Below are positions 5,803 through 12,209 of a DNA stretch of 13,212 nt, piece by piece. Every line of letters begins with the position of its first letter. Position 1 is the stretch's first letter. Made by a program: the position numbers and the translations under genes. The notes under the pieces were generated by a model that had not been told where the DNA came from, ran no database searches, and worked only from the letters and a program-made list of their open reading frames with translations. The stretch covers positions 1 to 13,212 of the forward strand of contig JAWLCG010000107.1 in assembly GCA_041687295.1 (NCBI GenBank). The letters are read 5' to 3'. This DNA comes from JAWLCG01 sp041687295. GTDB taxonomy: Bacteria > Planctomycetota > Phycisphaerae > SM23-33 > FEN-1343.

Positions 5803-8091
5803 ATGATCGACGGTTGGCTTGCAGGGCTGGCGGTGTTGGTGGTGGGGGCGTGCCTGGTCGGGCCGATGGCGGCCAGGGCGGCCCAGCCGTACGCGGAGGT
5901 CGACCCAGCCGACAGCTGGGCCTTCGAGCCGGCGGTTGACCCGTTCAGCGACGAGGCCCTGCTGGACCTGCGAAGCCTCAACGAGGCCTTCGCCGGCGAG
6001 CATGGCTTTATCGGCCTGAGCGAGGACGGCATGAGCTTCGTCCGCGGCGACGGCGAGCCGATCCGCTTCTGGGCCATCATCACCCGCACGGACATGGGCG
6101 CCAGCAAGGGCATGGACCGCGAGTCGGCCGGCCGAAAGTACCGCTTCCTGGCCAAGAAGGGCGTGAACATGGCCCGCCTGTTCACCGGCCTGTTCGCGGC
6201 CAAGGAGGGCTCGGCCATCACCGACCTCGACGAGGTCAACCTCGACGCCCTCTACCGCCACGTCGCCGCCTGCCGCGAGAACGGCATCTACGTGACGATC
6301 AGTCCCTACTGGGCCCACCTGCAGGTGCCCGAGAGCTGGGGCCTGGAGGGCATGGCCGGCAAGATGCCCTGGGGGCTGCTGTTCTTCAACCCCAAGCTCC
6401 AGGAGGCCTACAAGGGCTGGCTCCGCGAGGCCTACACCCGCGTGAACCCCTACACGGGCCTGGCCATCAAGGACGACCCGTCCGTCGCCATCCTGCAGGT
6501 GCACAACGAGGACTCGCTGCTGTTCTTCACCTTCCAGGCCCTGCCCGAGGGGCAGATGCGGATCGTCCGCGCCCGCTACGCCGACTGGCTGGGCGAGAAG
6601 TACGGCTCGCTGGAGCAGGCGGCCGCCGCGTGGGACGGCTTCGCAGCCGAGGGCGACGACCTGCCCGGCGGCGTGGTCCAGTGGGTCGGCGGCGACCGCG
6701 CGAGCACCTGGACGATGACCCAGCAGCGCCAGGGCGGCGAGGCCAGGCGCCTGGCCGACCAGGCCGAGTTCCTCGCCCGCCTGCAGCGCGACTGGTACGC
6801 CGAGGTGGACCGCTTCCTGAAAGAGGACCTGGGCTGCAGGCAGCTGACCAACGCCAGCAACTGGCGCACCGCCAGCCCCGAGCGCCTCGACGACCTGGAG
6901 CGCTGGAGCTACACCGCCTGCGACGTGGTCGCCAGCAACGACTACACCGGCGGCGTCCATGTCGGGGACAACCGCGGCTACCGCATCGATCCGGGCCACT
7001 ACCTCATCAACCAGTCGATGGTCCGCAACCCGCTGAACCTGCCCACCCACCGCAAGCAGCCCGTCGGCGCGCCGGTGATCGTCACCGAGACCGCCTGGAC
7101 GCACCCCAACCTCTACCAGACCGAGGGCCCGATGCTGGGGGCGGCCTACCAGTCGCTCTCCGGCGTGGACGCGCTGTACTGGTTCGACGTCAGCGAGGAG
7201 AGCTGGACGCCCGACCCCCGACGGCTGTTCTGGCCGGTGGGCGACTCGTACGCGCTGATGAAGTGGAACGGCAACACGCCGCAGGAGGTGGGCATGTTCC
7301 CGGCCAACGCGGTGCTCTTCCGGCGGGGCTACCTGCAGCAGGGCGCCCCCGCCGTCATCGAGCGGCGGACGCTGGAGACGCTGTTCGACCGCACGCCGGC
7401 CGCCATCGCCGAGAATAAGACCTTCGACCCCATCCGCGACACCGTCGACCAGCGCAGCTGGAGCCCCGACGCCGGCGGAGCGGTGAGCCGCCTGGCCTAT
7501 CTCGTGGGCCCGGTGCTGGCCGATCTCGGCGCCGACGAGGATGCCCTGGTGACGGCCGACCTGGGCCAGTACATCGACACCGAGGCCAAGGTCGTCCGCA
7601 GCATCACCGGCGAGCTGACGATGGACTACGGGCGGGGCCTGTTTACGATGGACGCCCCAGCCGCCCAGGGCGTGGTGGGGTTCCTGCGCGACGCCGGCGG
7701 GCGGTTCGAGCTGTCTGACGTGACGATCGACTCGACCAACGAGTACGCCGCCATCGAGGTCGTGAGTCTCGACGGCCGGCCCTTGGGCCAGGCGGGCCAG
7801 GTGCTGGTGCAGGTGGGCACGCTGGTTCGGCCGGAGGGCTGGACGGTCCGTGAAGCGACCTTCGCCGACGGCCAGACCCAGCGCCAGGGCCTCCAGATTG
7901 TCACCACCGGCGGGCCGACGTACCGCATCGCCAACACCCACGCGACGCTCCGCGTCCGCAACACCGCCCTCAGTCGGGCGACCGCCCTGGACGCCGGCGG
8001 CTACCCCACGGGCGATGTCCCCGTCCGCCGCGACGGCGACAGCCTCGTCGTCGAGCTGCCCCCCGACGCGCTGTACGTCCTGCTGCGGTAG
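5803..8091 (+). CDS. Exported GH5-like (clan GH-A) glycoside hydrolase
   Basis: Protein of 762 residues starting 6 bases after a good ribosome site (AAGGAG, 5791-5796). The N-terminus is hydrophobic (WLAGLAVLVVGACLVG) and ends in PMAARA|AQP, a plausible signal peptidase I site. VGAC could instead be a lipobox with Cys17. The n-region MIDGW has no Lys or Arg, which is unusual. Residues ~70-460 look like a clan A TIM barrel: FVRGDGEPIRFWAI at the first strand, LQVHNEDS with Asn235-Glu236 as likely acid/base, and VIVTETAW with Glu429 as likely nucleophile. The ~193-residue gap between these glutamates is longer than in compact GH5 enzymes, suggesting an insertion. The C-terminal ~200 residues look beta-rich and end YVLLR, typical of a terminal beta-sandwich in such enzymes. 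It lies between convergent and divergent repeats and beside GH20. Family placement is by motif only; the substrate is unknown. Confidence 0.75.
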   Translation: MIDGWLAGLAVLVVGACLVGPMAARAAQPYAEVDPADSWAFEPAVDPFSDEALLDLRSLNEAFAGEHGFIGLSEDGMSFVRGDGEPIRFWAIITRTDMGASKGMDRESAGRKYRFLAKKGVNMARLFTGLFAAKEGSAITDLDEVNLDALYRHVAACRENGIYVTISPYWAHLQVPESWGLEGMAGKMPWGLLFFNPKLQEAYKGWLREAYTRVNPYTGLAIKDDPSVAILQVHNEDSLLFFTFQALPEGQMRIVRARYADWLGEKYGSLEQAAAAWDGFAAEGDDLPGGVVQWVGGDRASTWTMTQQRQGGEARRLADQAEFLARLQRDWYAEVDRFLKEDLGCRQLTNASNWRTASPERLDDLERWSYTACDVVASNDYTGGVHVGDNRGYRIDPGHYLINQSMVRNPLNLPTHRKQPVGAPVIVTETAWTHPNLYQTEGPMLGAAYQSLSGVDALYWFDVSEESWTPDPRRLFWPVGDSYALMKWNGNTPQEVGMFPANAVLFRRGYLQQGAPAVIERRTLETLFDRTPAAIAENKTFDPIRDTVDQRSWSPDAGGAVSRLAYLVGPVLADLGADEDALVTADLGQYIDTEAKVVRSITGELTMDYGRGLFTMDAPAAQGVVGFLRDAGGRFELSDVTIDSTNEYAAIEVVSLDGRPLGQAGQVLVQVGTLVRPEGWTVREATFADGQTQRQGLQIVTTGGPTYRIANTHATLRVRNTALSRATALDAGGYPTGDVPVRRDGDSLVVELPPDALYVLLR

Positions 8092-8117
8092 GGCCGCCAC
8101 GCGGAGTGGCTTGGCAG

Positions 8118-8200
8118 TTTAGCCCCGGAAGGCGTGGTTCGGAGGCCCGACGGTCGCGGATCGGAGCCCCGCAGAAGGGGCCCTGGATCGGAGCCCCGGA
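8118..8200. repeat. Degenerate tandem units, counterpart of the array at 3526
   Basis: Decayed versions of the 23-bp unit can be followed at about 8118 (agccccggaagg), 8140 (cggaggcccgacgg), 8162 (cggagccccgcagaagg) and 8189 (cggagccccggagg), spaced 22-27 bases apart. The last one leads into block copy B, exactly as in the first junction. A small hairpin, gccac/gtggc at 8096-8110, follows the stop codon of the preceding gene. Confidence 0.7.
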
Positions 8201-8282
8201 GGGGCGGCAGTTTTTAGCCGGGGGCGTGAGCCCCCGGAACAGGCGTCCCTAAATGACCTGAGCCCCGAAGGGGCGGCAGTGC
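8187..8282. repeat. 96-bp dispersed intergenic block, copy B
   Basis: Gap-free match to 3594-3689 with about 6 differences in 96. The GTGA-looped 8-bp hairpin is intact (8218-8225 with 8230-8237). It lies in the 490-base gap between the convergent hydrolase and mnmE-like genes and has the same orientation as copy A. Confidence 0.9.
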
Positions 8283-8319
8283 CGCACCGTGCCGGATTGC
8301 CGGCCCTTTGGGGCTCAGG
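8257..8319. terminator. Imperfect 22-bp inverted repeat between convergent genes
   Basis: Bases 8257-8278 pair with 8298-8319 at 20 of 22 positions around a 19-base loop. Six A residues follow on the plus strand (8321-8326), which would lie before, not after, the hairpin for minus-strand transcripts. It is the counterpart of 3667-3723 and may act as a two-way transcription stop; function is inferred from position. Confidence 0.5.
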
Positions 8320-8413
8320 TAAAAAAGGGGACTGAATGCAGGGGGGGGGTGGCTCGACCGTACTCCTATCGGACCTATGGTGCGTTGTGCCGCAGAATGG
8401 AGCGCCCGGCCGA

Positions 8414-8448
8414 GATGCCCACGGAAGGCATTCCGTGGGCTTGGGCCG
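8414..8448. repeat. Short palindromic repeat with CCCACGGA core (plus partial copy at 8514)
   Basis: gcccacggaa (8417-8426) pairs with ttccgtgggc (8431-8440) around a 4-base loop. The 35-base unit recurs at 9307-9341 inside the mnmE-like gene with 3 loop differences. A decayed copy (gatgcccacgga then gggcttgggg) lies at 8514-8541, exactly 100 bases downstream. Similarity to the 9307 copy extends on both sides (about 65 bases in all), ending near cttgtggaccggcag. The 13 bases ggccagcttgtgg beside it are also found just before the gene at 1266. No other gene was seen between 8320 and 8580. Confidence 0.75.
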
Positions 8449-8580
8449 AGGCCAGCTTGTGGACCGGCAGGGCCGGCGCCCCGGAAGAGTTCTGTCACCC
8501 GTTTAGGGCTCGGGATGCCCACGGATATGTAGGGCTTGGGGTCCGACAGGGCACTGCGAGCTGACAGGGCGGGCCAGAAC

Positions 8581-9861
8581 CTACGCGCGGCCCAGCAGGT
8601 CGTGCAGGGCGTGGGCGGCCGAAGCGGGGTCCGCGGCGTCGAGGGCGTTGGCGGCGGTGTGGAGGAGGTTGGCCTGGCGGGTTGTGAAGGCCATGGCTGC
8701 GGTGGGGTCGAGGTCGGCCAGGCCCATCGCGTCGGCGATGCTGCGGCGGAGCGCGGCGAGGCCATCGCCCGTGGCGGCGGAGACGGGCAGGAAGCCGGCG
8801 GGCGGCCCGGCGAGGTCGGCCTTGTTGGCCAGGCGCAGGACGTGGGGCTGGCCCAGCAGGCGGGCCCAGGCGTCGTCGGCGGGGGGCGGTCGGCTGGCGT
8901 CGCACACGGCCAGGACGAGGTCGGCCTCGTCGATGCGGGCCCAGGCGCGGGCGACGGCCTGGTGGTCTAGGGCGTCGGGGGCCTGCCACAGGCCCGCGGT
9001 GTCGGTCAGCCAGGCCGCCAGGCCGGCCAGGTCGGCCAACTCGCGGACCCAGTCCCGCGTCGTGCCGGGCTGGTCGCTGACCAGGCAGGCCGGCCGGCCC
9101 AGCAGGGCGTTGGCCAGGCTGCTCTTGCCGGCGTTGGGCGGCCCGGCCAGGACGATCTCCGGCGGGTTCAGCAGCCGCTGCATCTGCGGCAAGGCCTCGG
9201 CGGCGCGGCGCAGACGCCCCCCGGAGACCCCGGGCATGCCCGGGGCTAGACCGTTTGCCCGTCGGACGTGCGGGTGCACTGGGCCCCGCCGGGGACGGCC
9301 CGCCCCGATGCCCACGGATTGCCTTCCGTGGGCTTGGGCCGGAGGTGCCTTGGGACCCGCAGACGCAATCGGCAAATGGTCTATATGGAGGAGGGTCTCG
9401 CGGGCCAGGCGGCTCAGGCCGGCGGACCATTGGGCGGTCAGGGCGGCCAGGGCCCGGTCGGTGCGGGCGGCGGGCAGGGCGGCGAGCATCTCCTGGCCGA
9501 TGGCGGGGTTGTCGAGCCCCTCGGCGGCCAGGAGCCAGGCGTCGGGCTCGGCGGCGGGGGTGTCGGCGACGGCGGCGCCGGCCTGGGCCAGGGCCGCCAG
9601 CACCCGCTGGACCACGCGGGGCCCGCCGTGGACGTTGATCTCGACGGCCCCGCCCGCGGGGGCGTTCACCCCGGCCAGCAGGGCCTCGTCGATCCGCTGG
9701 CCGTCCTGGCGCAGCTCGCCCAGGGCAAGTCGGCCGGGCGCGGGCAGGGGGGCGCTGAAGAGGGCCCGGGCGACGGCCTGGACGCCGGGGCCGACCAGGC
9801 GGATCACGGCGATGCCGCCGGTCCCGGGCGGCGTCTGCAGCGTCGCGACCGGGCGGTCCAC
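8581..9861 (-). CDS. mnmE: MnmE-like tRNA-modification GTPase, divergent, with an in-frame insertion
   Basis: MnmE with MnmG normally modifies the wobble uridine of certain tRNAs (cmnm5U) in the cytoplasm. This protein has 426 residues against about 450-460 in the family. The N-terminal domain is recognisable (TPPGTGGIAVIRLVGP; NVHGGPRVVQRVLAAL). The GTPase motifs are complete: GPPNAGKSS with Lys246, PGTTRD, DTAGL, NKAD and SAATGDG. Two oddities stand out. The usual C-terminal Cys-containing (FC[I/V/L]GK) end is missing; the protein stops at HALHDLLGRA. And residues ~160-205, in the helical domain before the G domain, come from a repeat element (9247-9383). GTG start: it immediately follows the coaX TGA, with GGAGG 5 bases upstream inside coaX, so coupling is likely. 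It could be functional but divergent, or a decaying or re-purposed paralogue. Confidence 0.85.
   Translation of the reverse strand: MDRPVATLQTPPGTGGIAVIRLVGPGVQAVARALFSAPLPAPGRLALGELRQDGQRIDEALLAGVNAPAGGAVEINVHGGPRVVQRVLAALAQAGAAVADTPAAEPDAWLLAAEGLDNPAIGQEMLAALPAARTDRALAALTAQWSAGLSRLARETLLHIDHLPIASAGPKAPPAQAHGRQSVGIGAGRPRRGPVHPHVRRANGLAPGMPGVSGGRLRRAAEALPQMQRLLNPPEIVLAGPPNAGKSSLANALLGRPACLVSDQPGTTRDWVRELADLAGLAAWLTDTAGLWQAPDALDHQAVARAWARIDEADLVLAVCDASRPPPADDAWARLLGQPHVLRLANKADLAGPPAGFLPVSAATGDGLAALRRSIADAMGLADLDPTAAMAFTTRQANLLHTAANALDAADPASAAHALHDLLGRA
9247..9383. mobile_element. MITE-like element inserted in frame in the mnmE-like gene
   Basis: tagaccgtttgcc (9247-9259) and ggcaaatggtcta (9371-9383) are 13-base inverted ends with one mismatch. 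Read as a TA duplication, the element is 9249-9381 (133 bp) between TA dinucleotides. Element plus one TA is 135 bp, exactly 45 codons, so the host reading frame is kept. The interior carries the CCCACGGA palindrome shared with 8414-8448. Its translation is Pro/Gly/Arg/His-rich and unlike MnmE. There is no transposase. The TA target would fit IS630/Tc1-mariner-type mobilisation, which is inference. Confidence 0.55.
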
Positions 9862-10686
9862 TCAGGCCTCCTCGTCCTCGTCGGGCTGGTCCTCGGCGGC
9901 CTCGAGCTGCTCGACGGTCATCAGCGAGCGGTACAGCGCCATCGCGATGCCCATCAGGCTCAGGTTGGGCACGATGGCCTGGACGAAATCCTCCTCCCGG
10001 CCGATCAGCTCGGCGTCGCCGCCGGTGGTTACCACGGTGGGCCAGGTGTTCAGCTCGGTGGCGTAGGCCTCGACGATGGCCCGCATCGCCCCGCGGGCGC
10101 CCCGGACGATGCCGCCCACGATCGCCTCGCGGGTGTCGCGTCCGAAGGTCCAGTCGGGCTGGCTCAGCTCCACCTCGGGCAGCTGGGCGGTGTTCTCGTG
10201 CAGGGCGGCCGACTGCATCCGCAGGCCCGGCAGGATCGAGCCGCCGAGGAACTGGCCCTCGGCGCTGACGCAGTCGATGGTGATGGCCGTGCCGAAATCG
10301 ACCACCACGCACGCCTGCTGCAGGCGGAGGTAGGCGGCCGCGGCCGCGCAGAGCCGGTCGGTGCCGATCCGCTCGGGGTGGGGCAGGGCCGTGTCGATCG
10401 GCGGGCCGATGTCGCGCCCGATGACGAGGACGGGCTCCTCGAGCTGCTCGGCCGCCACGCTCTCCAGCAGGGCCAGCCCGTGGGGGTTGACGCTGGCGGC
10501 CACGAGACGGCGGGGCTTTTCCAGGGCGTCCCAGTACTGCCGCAGCAGCTGGCCCAGGGCGTCGCGGTCGTCGGCGGCGACGCTCTCGGCGACGAAGACC
10601 TGGTCGGCCTGGACGCAGCCCAGGCGGATCCGCGTGTTGCCCACGTCGGCGGCCAGCACGTAGGCGAGTTTGAGGCTCTTGCTCAT
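9862..10686 (-). CDS. coaX: Type III pantothenate kinase
   Basis: Phosphorylates pantothenate to 4'-phosphopantothenate, the first step of coenzyme A synthesis, in the cytoplasm. Type III enzymes need a monovalent cation. From the ATG at 10686 it is 274 residues, near the usual 255-270. Motifs of the ASKHA fold are clear: DVGNTRIR (Asp14-Arg21) for ATP phosphate, RIGTDRL with the catalytic Asp110, VVDFGTAITIDCV, GGSILPGLRM and, late, VVTTGGDAEL. The acidic tail (DQPDEDEEA) is an extra. The open frame continues upstream across obg, but that stretch is obg out of frame. The start is supported by the motif at residue 14 and a weak AAAGAG site. It lies 35 bases after obg and its TGA directly abuts the GTG of the mnmE-like gene, so all three are probably cotranscribed. 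Confidence 0.95.
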   Translation of the reverse strand: MSKSLKLAYVLAADVGNTRIRLGCVQADQVFVAESVAADDRDALGQLLRQYWDALEKPRRLVAASVNPHGLALLESVAAEQLEEPVLVIGRDIGPPIDTALPHPERIGTDRLCAAAAAYLRLQQACVVVDFGTAITIDCVSAEGQFLGGSILPGLRMQSAALHENTAQLPEVELSQPDWTFGRDTREAIVGGIVRGARGAMRAIVEAYATELNTWPTVVTTGGDAELIGREEDFVQAIVPNLSLMGIAMALYRSLMTVEQLEAAEDQPDEDEEA

Positions 10687-10721
10687 GCGAGGCTCTTTCT
10701 GTAGGGGCCCTCCAGGGGGCT

Positions 10722-11717
10722 CTAACGCTTCTCGTCGGGGTGCAGGGCGTCCCAGACCCGCTCGGTGAGCGGTTCGAGGCCCTTGCCGGTCACGCCCGAG
10801 ATGGCCAGCACCTGGATGCCCAGCTCGCCGCGGAAGCGGCGGAGGTTCTCCTCGGCGTCGGTGAGGTCCATCTTGTTGGCCACGACGATCTCGGGCTTGG
10901 CGGCCAGCGTGGGCGAGTACTCGGCCAGCTCGTGGCGGATGGCGCGGTAGTCGGCGACCGGGTCGCCCTCCAGCGGGGCGACGTCGACGACGTGGACCAG
11001 CAGGCGGGTCCGCTCGATGTGGCGGAGGAAGGCGTCGCCAAGGCCCGCGCCCTCGTGGGCGCCCTCGATCAGGCCGGGGATGTCGGCCATCACGAACCGC
11101 CGGAAGCCCGGCAGCTCGACGATGCCCAGTTGGGGCTGCAGCGTGGTGAAGGGGTAGTCGGCGATCTTGGGCCTGGCGGCCGACAGGCGGCTCAGCAGGG
11201 TGCTCTTGCCGGCGTTGGGCTTGCCGACCAGGCCGGCGTCGGCGATGAGCTTGAGCTCCAGGCGCAGGGCCCGCTCCTCGGCCTCGCCGCCGAGCTCGAA
11301 CTCGCGGGGGGTCTGGTGGGTGGCGCTCTTGAAGAAGGCGTTGCCGTGCCCGCCCCGCCCGCCGCGGGCGACGCGGATGCGGGCGTCGGGCTCGACCATG
11401 TCCTTGAGCAGGAAGCCCCGCCGGTCGTCGTAGATGGCCGTGCCGGGCGGCACGCGGACGAAGGTGTCCTCGCCCCGTCGGCCATGGCGCTCGCCGCCGG
11501 AGCCCGGCTGGCCGTTGCCGGCCTGCCAGAGGTGCTTGCCGGCGAAGTCCAGCAGGGTGTTGAGCTCGGGATCGACGACGCAGTAGACGCTGCCCCCGTC
11601 GCCCCCGTCGCCGCCGGCGGGGCCGCCCTTGGGGACGAACTTCTCTCGCCGGAAGGCCACGCACCCGTTGCCCCCCTTGCCGCCTCGGACGATGATTCTC
11701 GCGCGATCGATGAACAT
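10722..11717 (-). CDS. obg: Obg family GTPase
   Basis: Ribosome-associated GTPase (Obg/CgtA) involved in large-subunit assembly and stress control. From the ATG at 11717 it is 331 residues. Residues 1 to ~156 form the glycine-rich Obg fold (RGGKGGNGCVAFRREKF, GGPAGGDGGDGGSV). The G domain follows with GKPNAGKST (Lys171), the YPFTTL switch, DIPGLIEGA, NKMD and the late SGVTGKG. The C-terminal OCT domain of the Bacillus protein is absent, as in many lineages. The frame extends 24 codons upstream to an ATG at 11789, but this would run through the terminator and adds no family sequence; MFIDRARI is the family start. The ribosome site is weak (AGGA, about 11 bases off). It lies downstream of rpmA, the classic pairing, but behind a terminator. 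Confidence 0.96.
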   Translation of the reverse strand: MFIDRARIIVRGGKGGNGCVAFRREKFVPKGGPAGGDGGDGGSVYCVVDPELNTLLDFAGKHLWQAGNGQPGSGGERHGRRGEDTFVRVPPGTAIYDDRRGFLLKDMVEPDARIRVARGGRGGHGNAFFKSATHQTPREFELGGEAEERALRLELKLIADAGLVGKPNAGKSTLLSRLSAARPKIADYPFTTLQPQLGIVELPGFRRFVMADIPGLIEGAHEGAGLGDAFLRHIERTRLLVHVVDVAPLEGDPVADYRAIRHELAEYSPTLAAKPEIVVANKMDLTDAEENLRRFRGELGIQVLAISGVTGKGLEPLTERVWDALHPDEKR

Positions 11718-11763
11718 GAACCCGTCATTCCTGCCGCCCGGTTGGGCCGGGCCGGCCAAAGAA

Positions 11764-11794
11764 AAAGGATGGCCCGTCGGAAGGGCCATCCTTT
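11764..11794 (-). terminator. Intrinsic terminator between rpmA and obg
   Basis: Perfect 12-bp stem (11764-11775 with 11783-11794), 7-base loop, followed on the minus strand by a T-rich run (ttttt c ttt). It begins 38 bases after the rpmA stop. A second hairpin (gcccgg at 11736-11741 with ccgggc at 11747-11752) lies between it and the obg start. Obg therefore needs read-through or its own promoter; no clear one was seen. Confidence 0.85.
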
Positions 11795-11831
11795 GCTCTC
11801 GGATGTATTGTAGCGCTGACGCGGCGGGCGG

Positions 11832-12068
11832 CTATTCCAGCACGTCCACCATGCGCCCGCGGAAGGTCACCGTGCCCTCGCGGAGGGCGAACAGCGTGTC
11901 GTCCTTGCCCCGCCCGACGCCGAAGCCCGGCTTGAAGGGCGTGCCGCACTGGCGGACGATGATGCCGCCGGCCTTGATCGTCTGGCCGCCGTAGACCTTG
12001 ATGCCGCGGTACTGGGCGTTCGAGTCGCGACCGTTTCGCGAAGAGCCCTGACCCTTTTTATGTGCCAT
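11832..12068 (-). CDS. rpmA: 50S ribosomal protein bL27
   Basis: Structural protein of the large ribosomal subunit whose N-terminal tail reaches the peptidyl-transferase centre. It has 78 residues, a little shorter than the common ~85. MAHKKGQGSSRNGRDSNAQY and IIVRQCGTPFKPG, then GRGKDDTLFALREG, are the family signature. The N-terminus begins directly with AHKKG, so there is no cleaved extension as in Firmicutes. AGGAG lies 9 bases before the ATG. It has its own near-consensus promoter (12132-12160) and a strong terminator after it. The usual upstream partner rplU is not here; the neighbour is an unrelated exported protein. Confidence 0.98.
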   Translation of the reverse strand: MAHKKGQGSSRNGRDSNAQYRGIKVYGGQTIKAGGIIVRQCGTPFKPGFGVGRGKDDTLFALREGTVTFRGRMVDVLE

Positions 12069-12093
12069 TGCTTTGCGCTCCTGCTCAAATCAA

Positions 12094-12107
12094 GCCCCCG
12101 CGGGGGC
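12094..12107. repeat. GC palindrome in the rpmA leader
   Basis: gcccccgcgggggc is a perfect 14-base palindrome about 26 bases upstream of the rpmA start codon, within the predicted ~57-base leader. It could fold in the mRNA; no function can be assigned. Confidence 0.5.
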
Positions 12108-12131
12108 GGTGCGTTTCGACGAAGACCCGTC

Positions 12132-12160
12132 AGTATAGATGGCGGGCGGGGCGGTGTCAA
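12132..12160 (-). promoter_or_regulatory. Near-perfect sigma-70 promoter for rpmA
   Basis: On the minus strand TTGACA (12160-12155), 17-base spacer, TATACT (12137-12132). The predicted start is near 12125, giving a leader of about 57 bases. In a genome this GC-rich such a match is unlikely by chance, and it is correctly placed for rpmA. Confidence 0.85.
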
Positions 12161-12162
12161 CG

Positions 12163-12188
12163 GCGAATTTCCGCCCTTGCGGATTCGC
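12163..12188 (-). terminator. Hairpin after the exported-protein gene
   Basis: gcgaat (12163-12168) pairs with attcgc (12183-12188) and ccgc (12171-12174) with gcgg (12179-12182), a 10-bp stem with a 2-base bulge and a 4-base loop. It lies 22 bases after the upstream gene's stop and just before the rpmA promoter. No T-tract, so termination is only suggested. Confidence 0.4.
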
Positions 12189-12209
12189 TAACCCGCGCCG
12201 CCGGGGGCG

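Noticed and set aside
5683..8100. Minus-strand open frame of about 800 codons opposite the exported hydrolase
   Set aside because: Same kind of shadow; the plus strand has ribosome site, signal peptide and catalytic motifs.
8214..8765. Minus-strand frame of 183 codons over the second repeat junction
   Set aside because: It translates repeats (LPPLRGSGHLGTPVPG) also read at the first junction and then runs out of frame into the mnmE-like gene.
8495..10312. Second minus-strand frame of about 600 codons through the mnmE-like gene and coaX
   Set aside because: Arg/Pro/Gly-rich out-of-frame reading that spans two recognisable genes in a different frame.
10687..11664. Upstream extension of the coaX frame into obg
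   Set aside because: The extension is obg read out of frame; coaX family sequence begins at the ATG at 10686.
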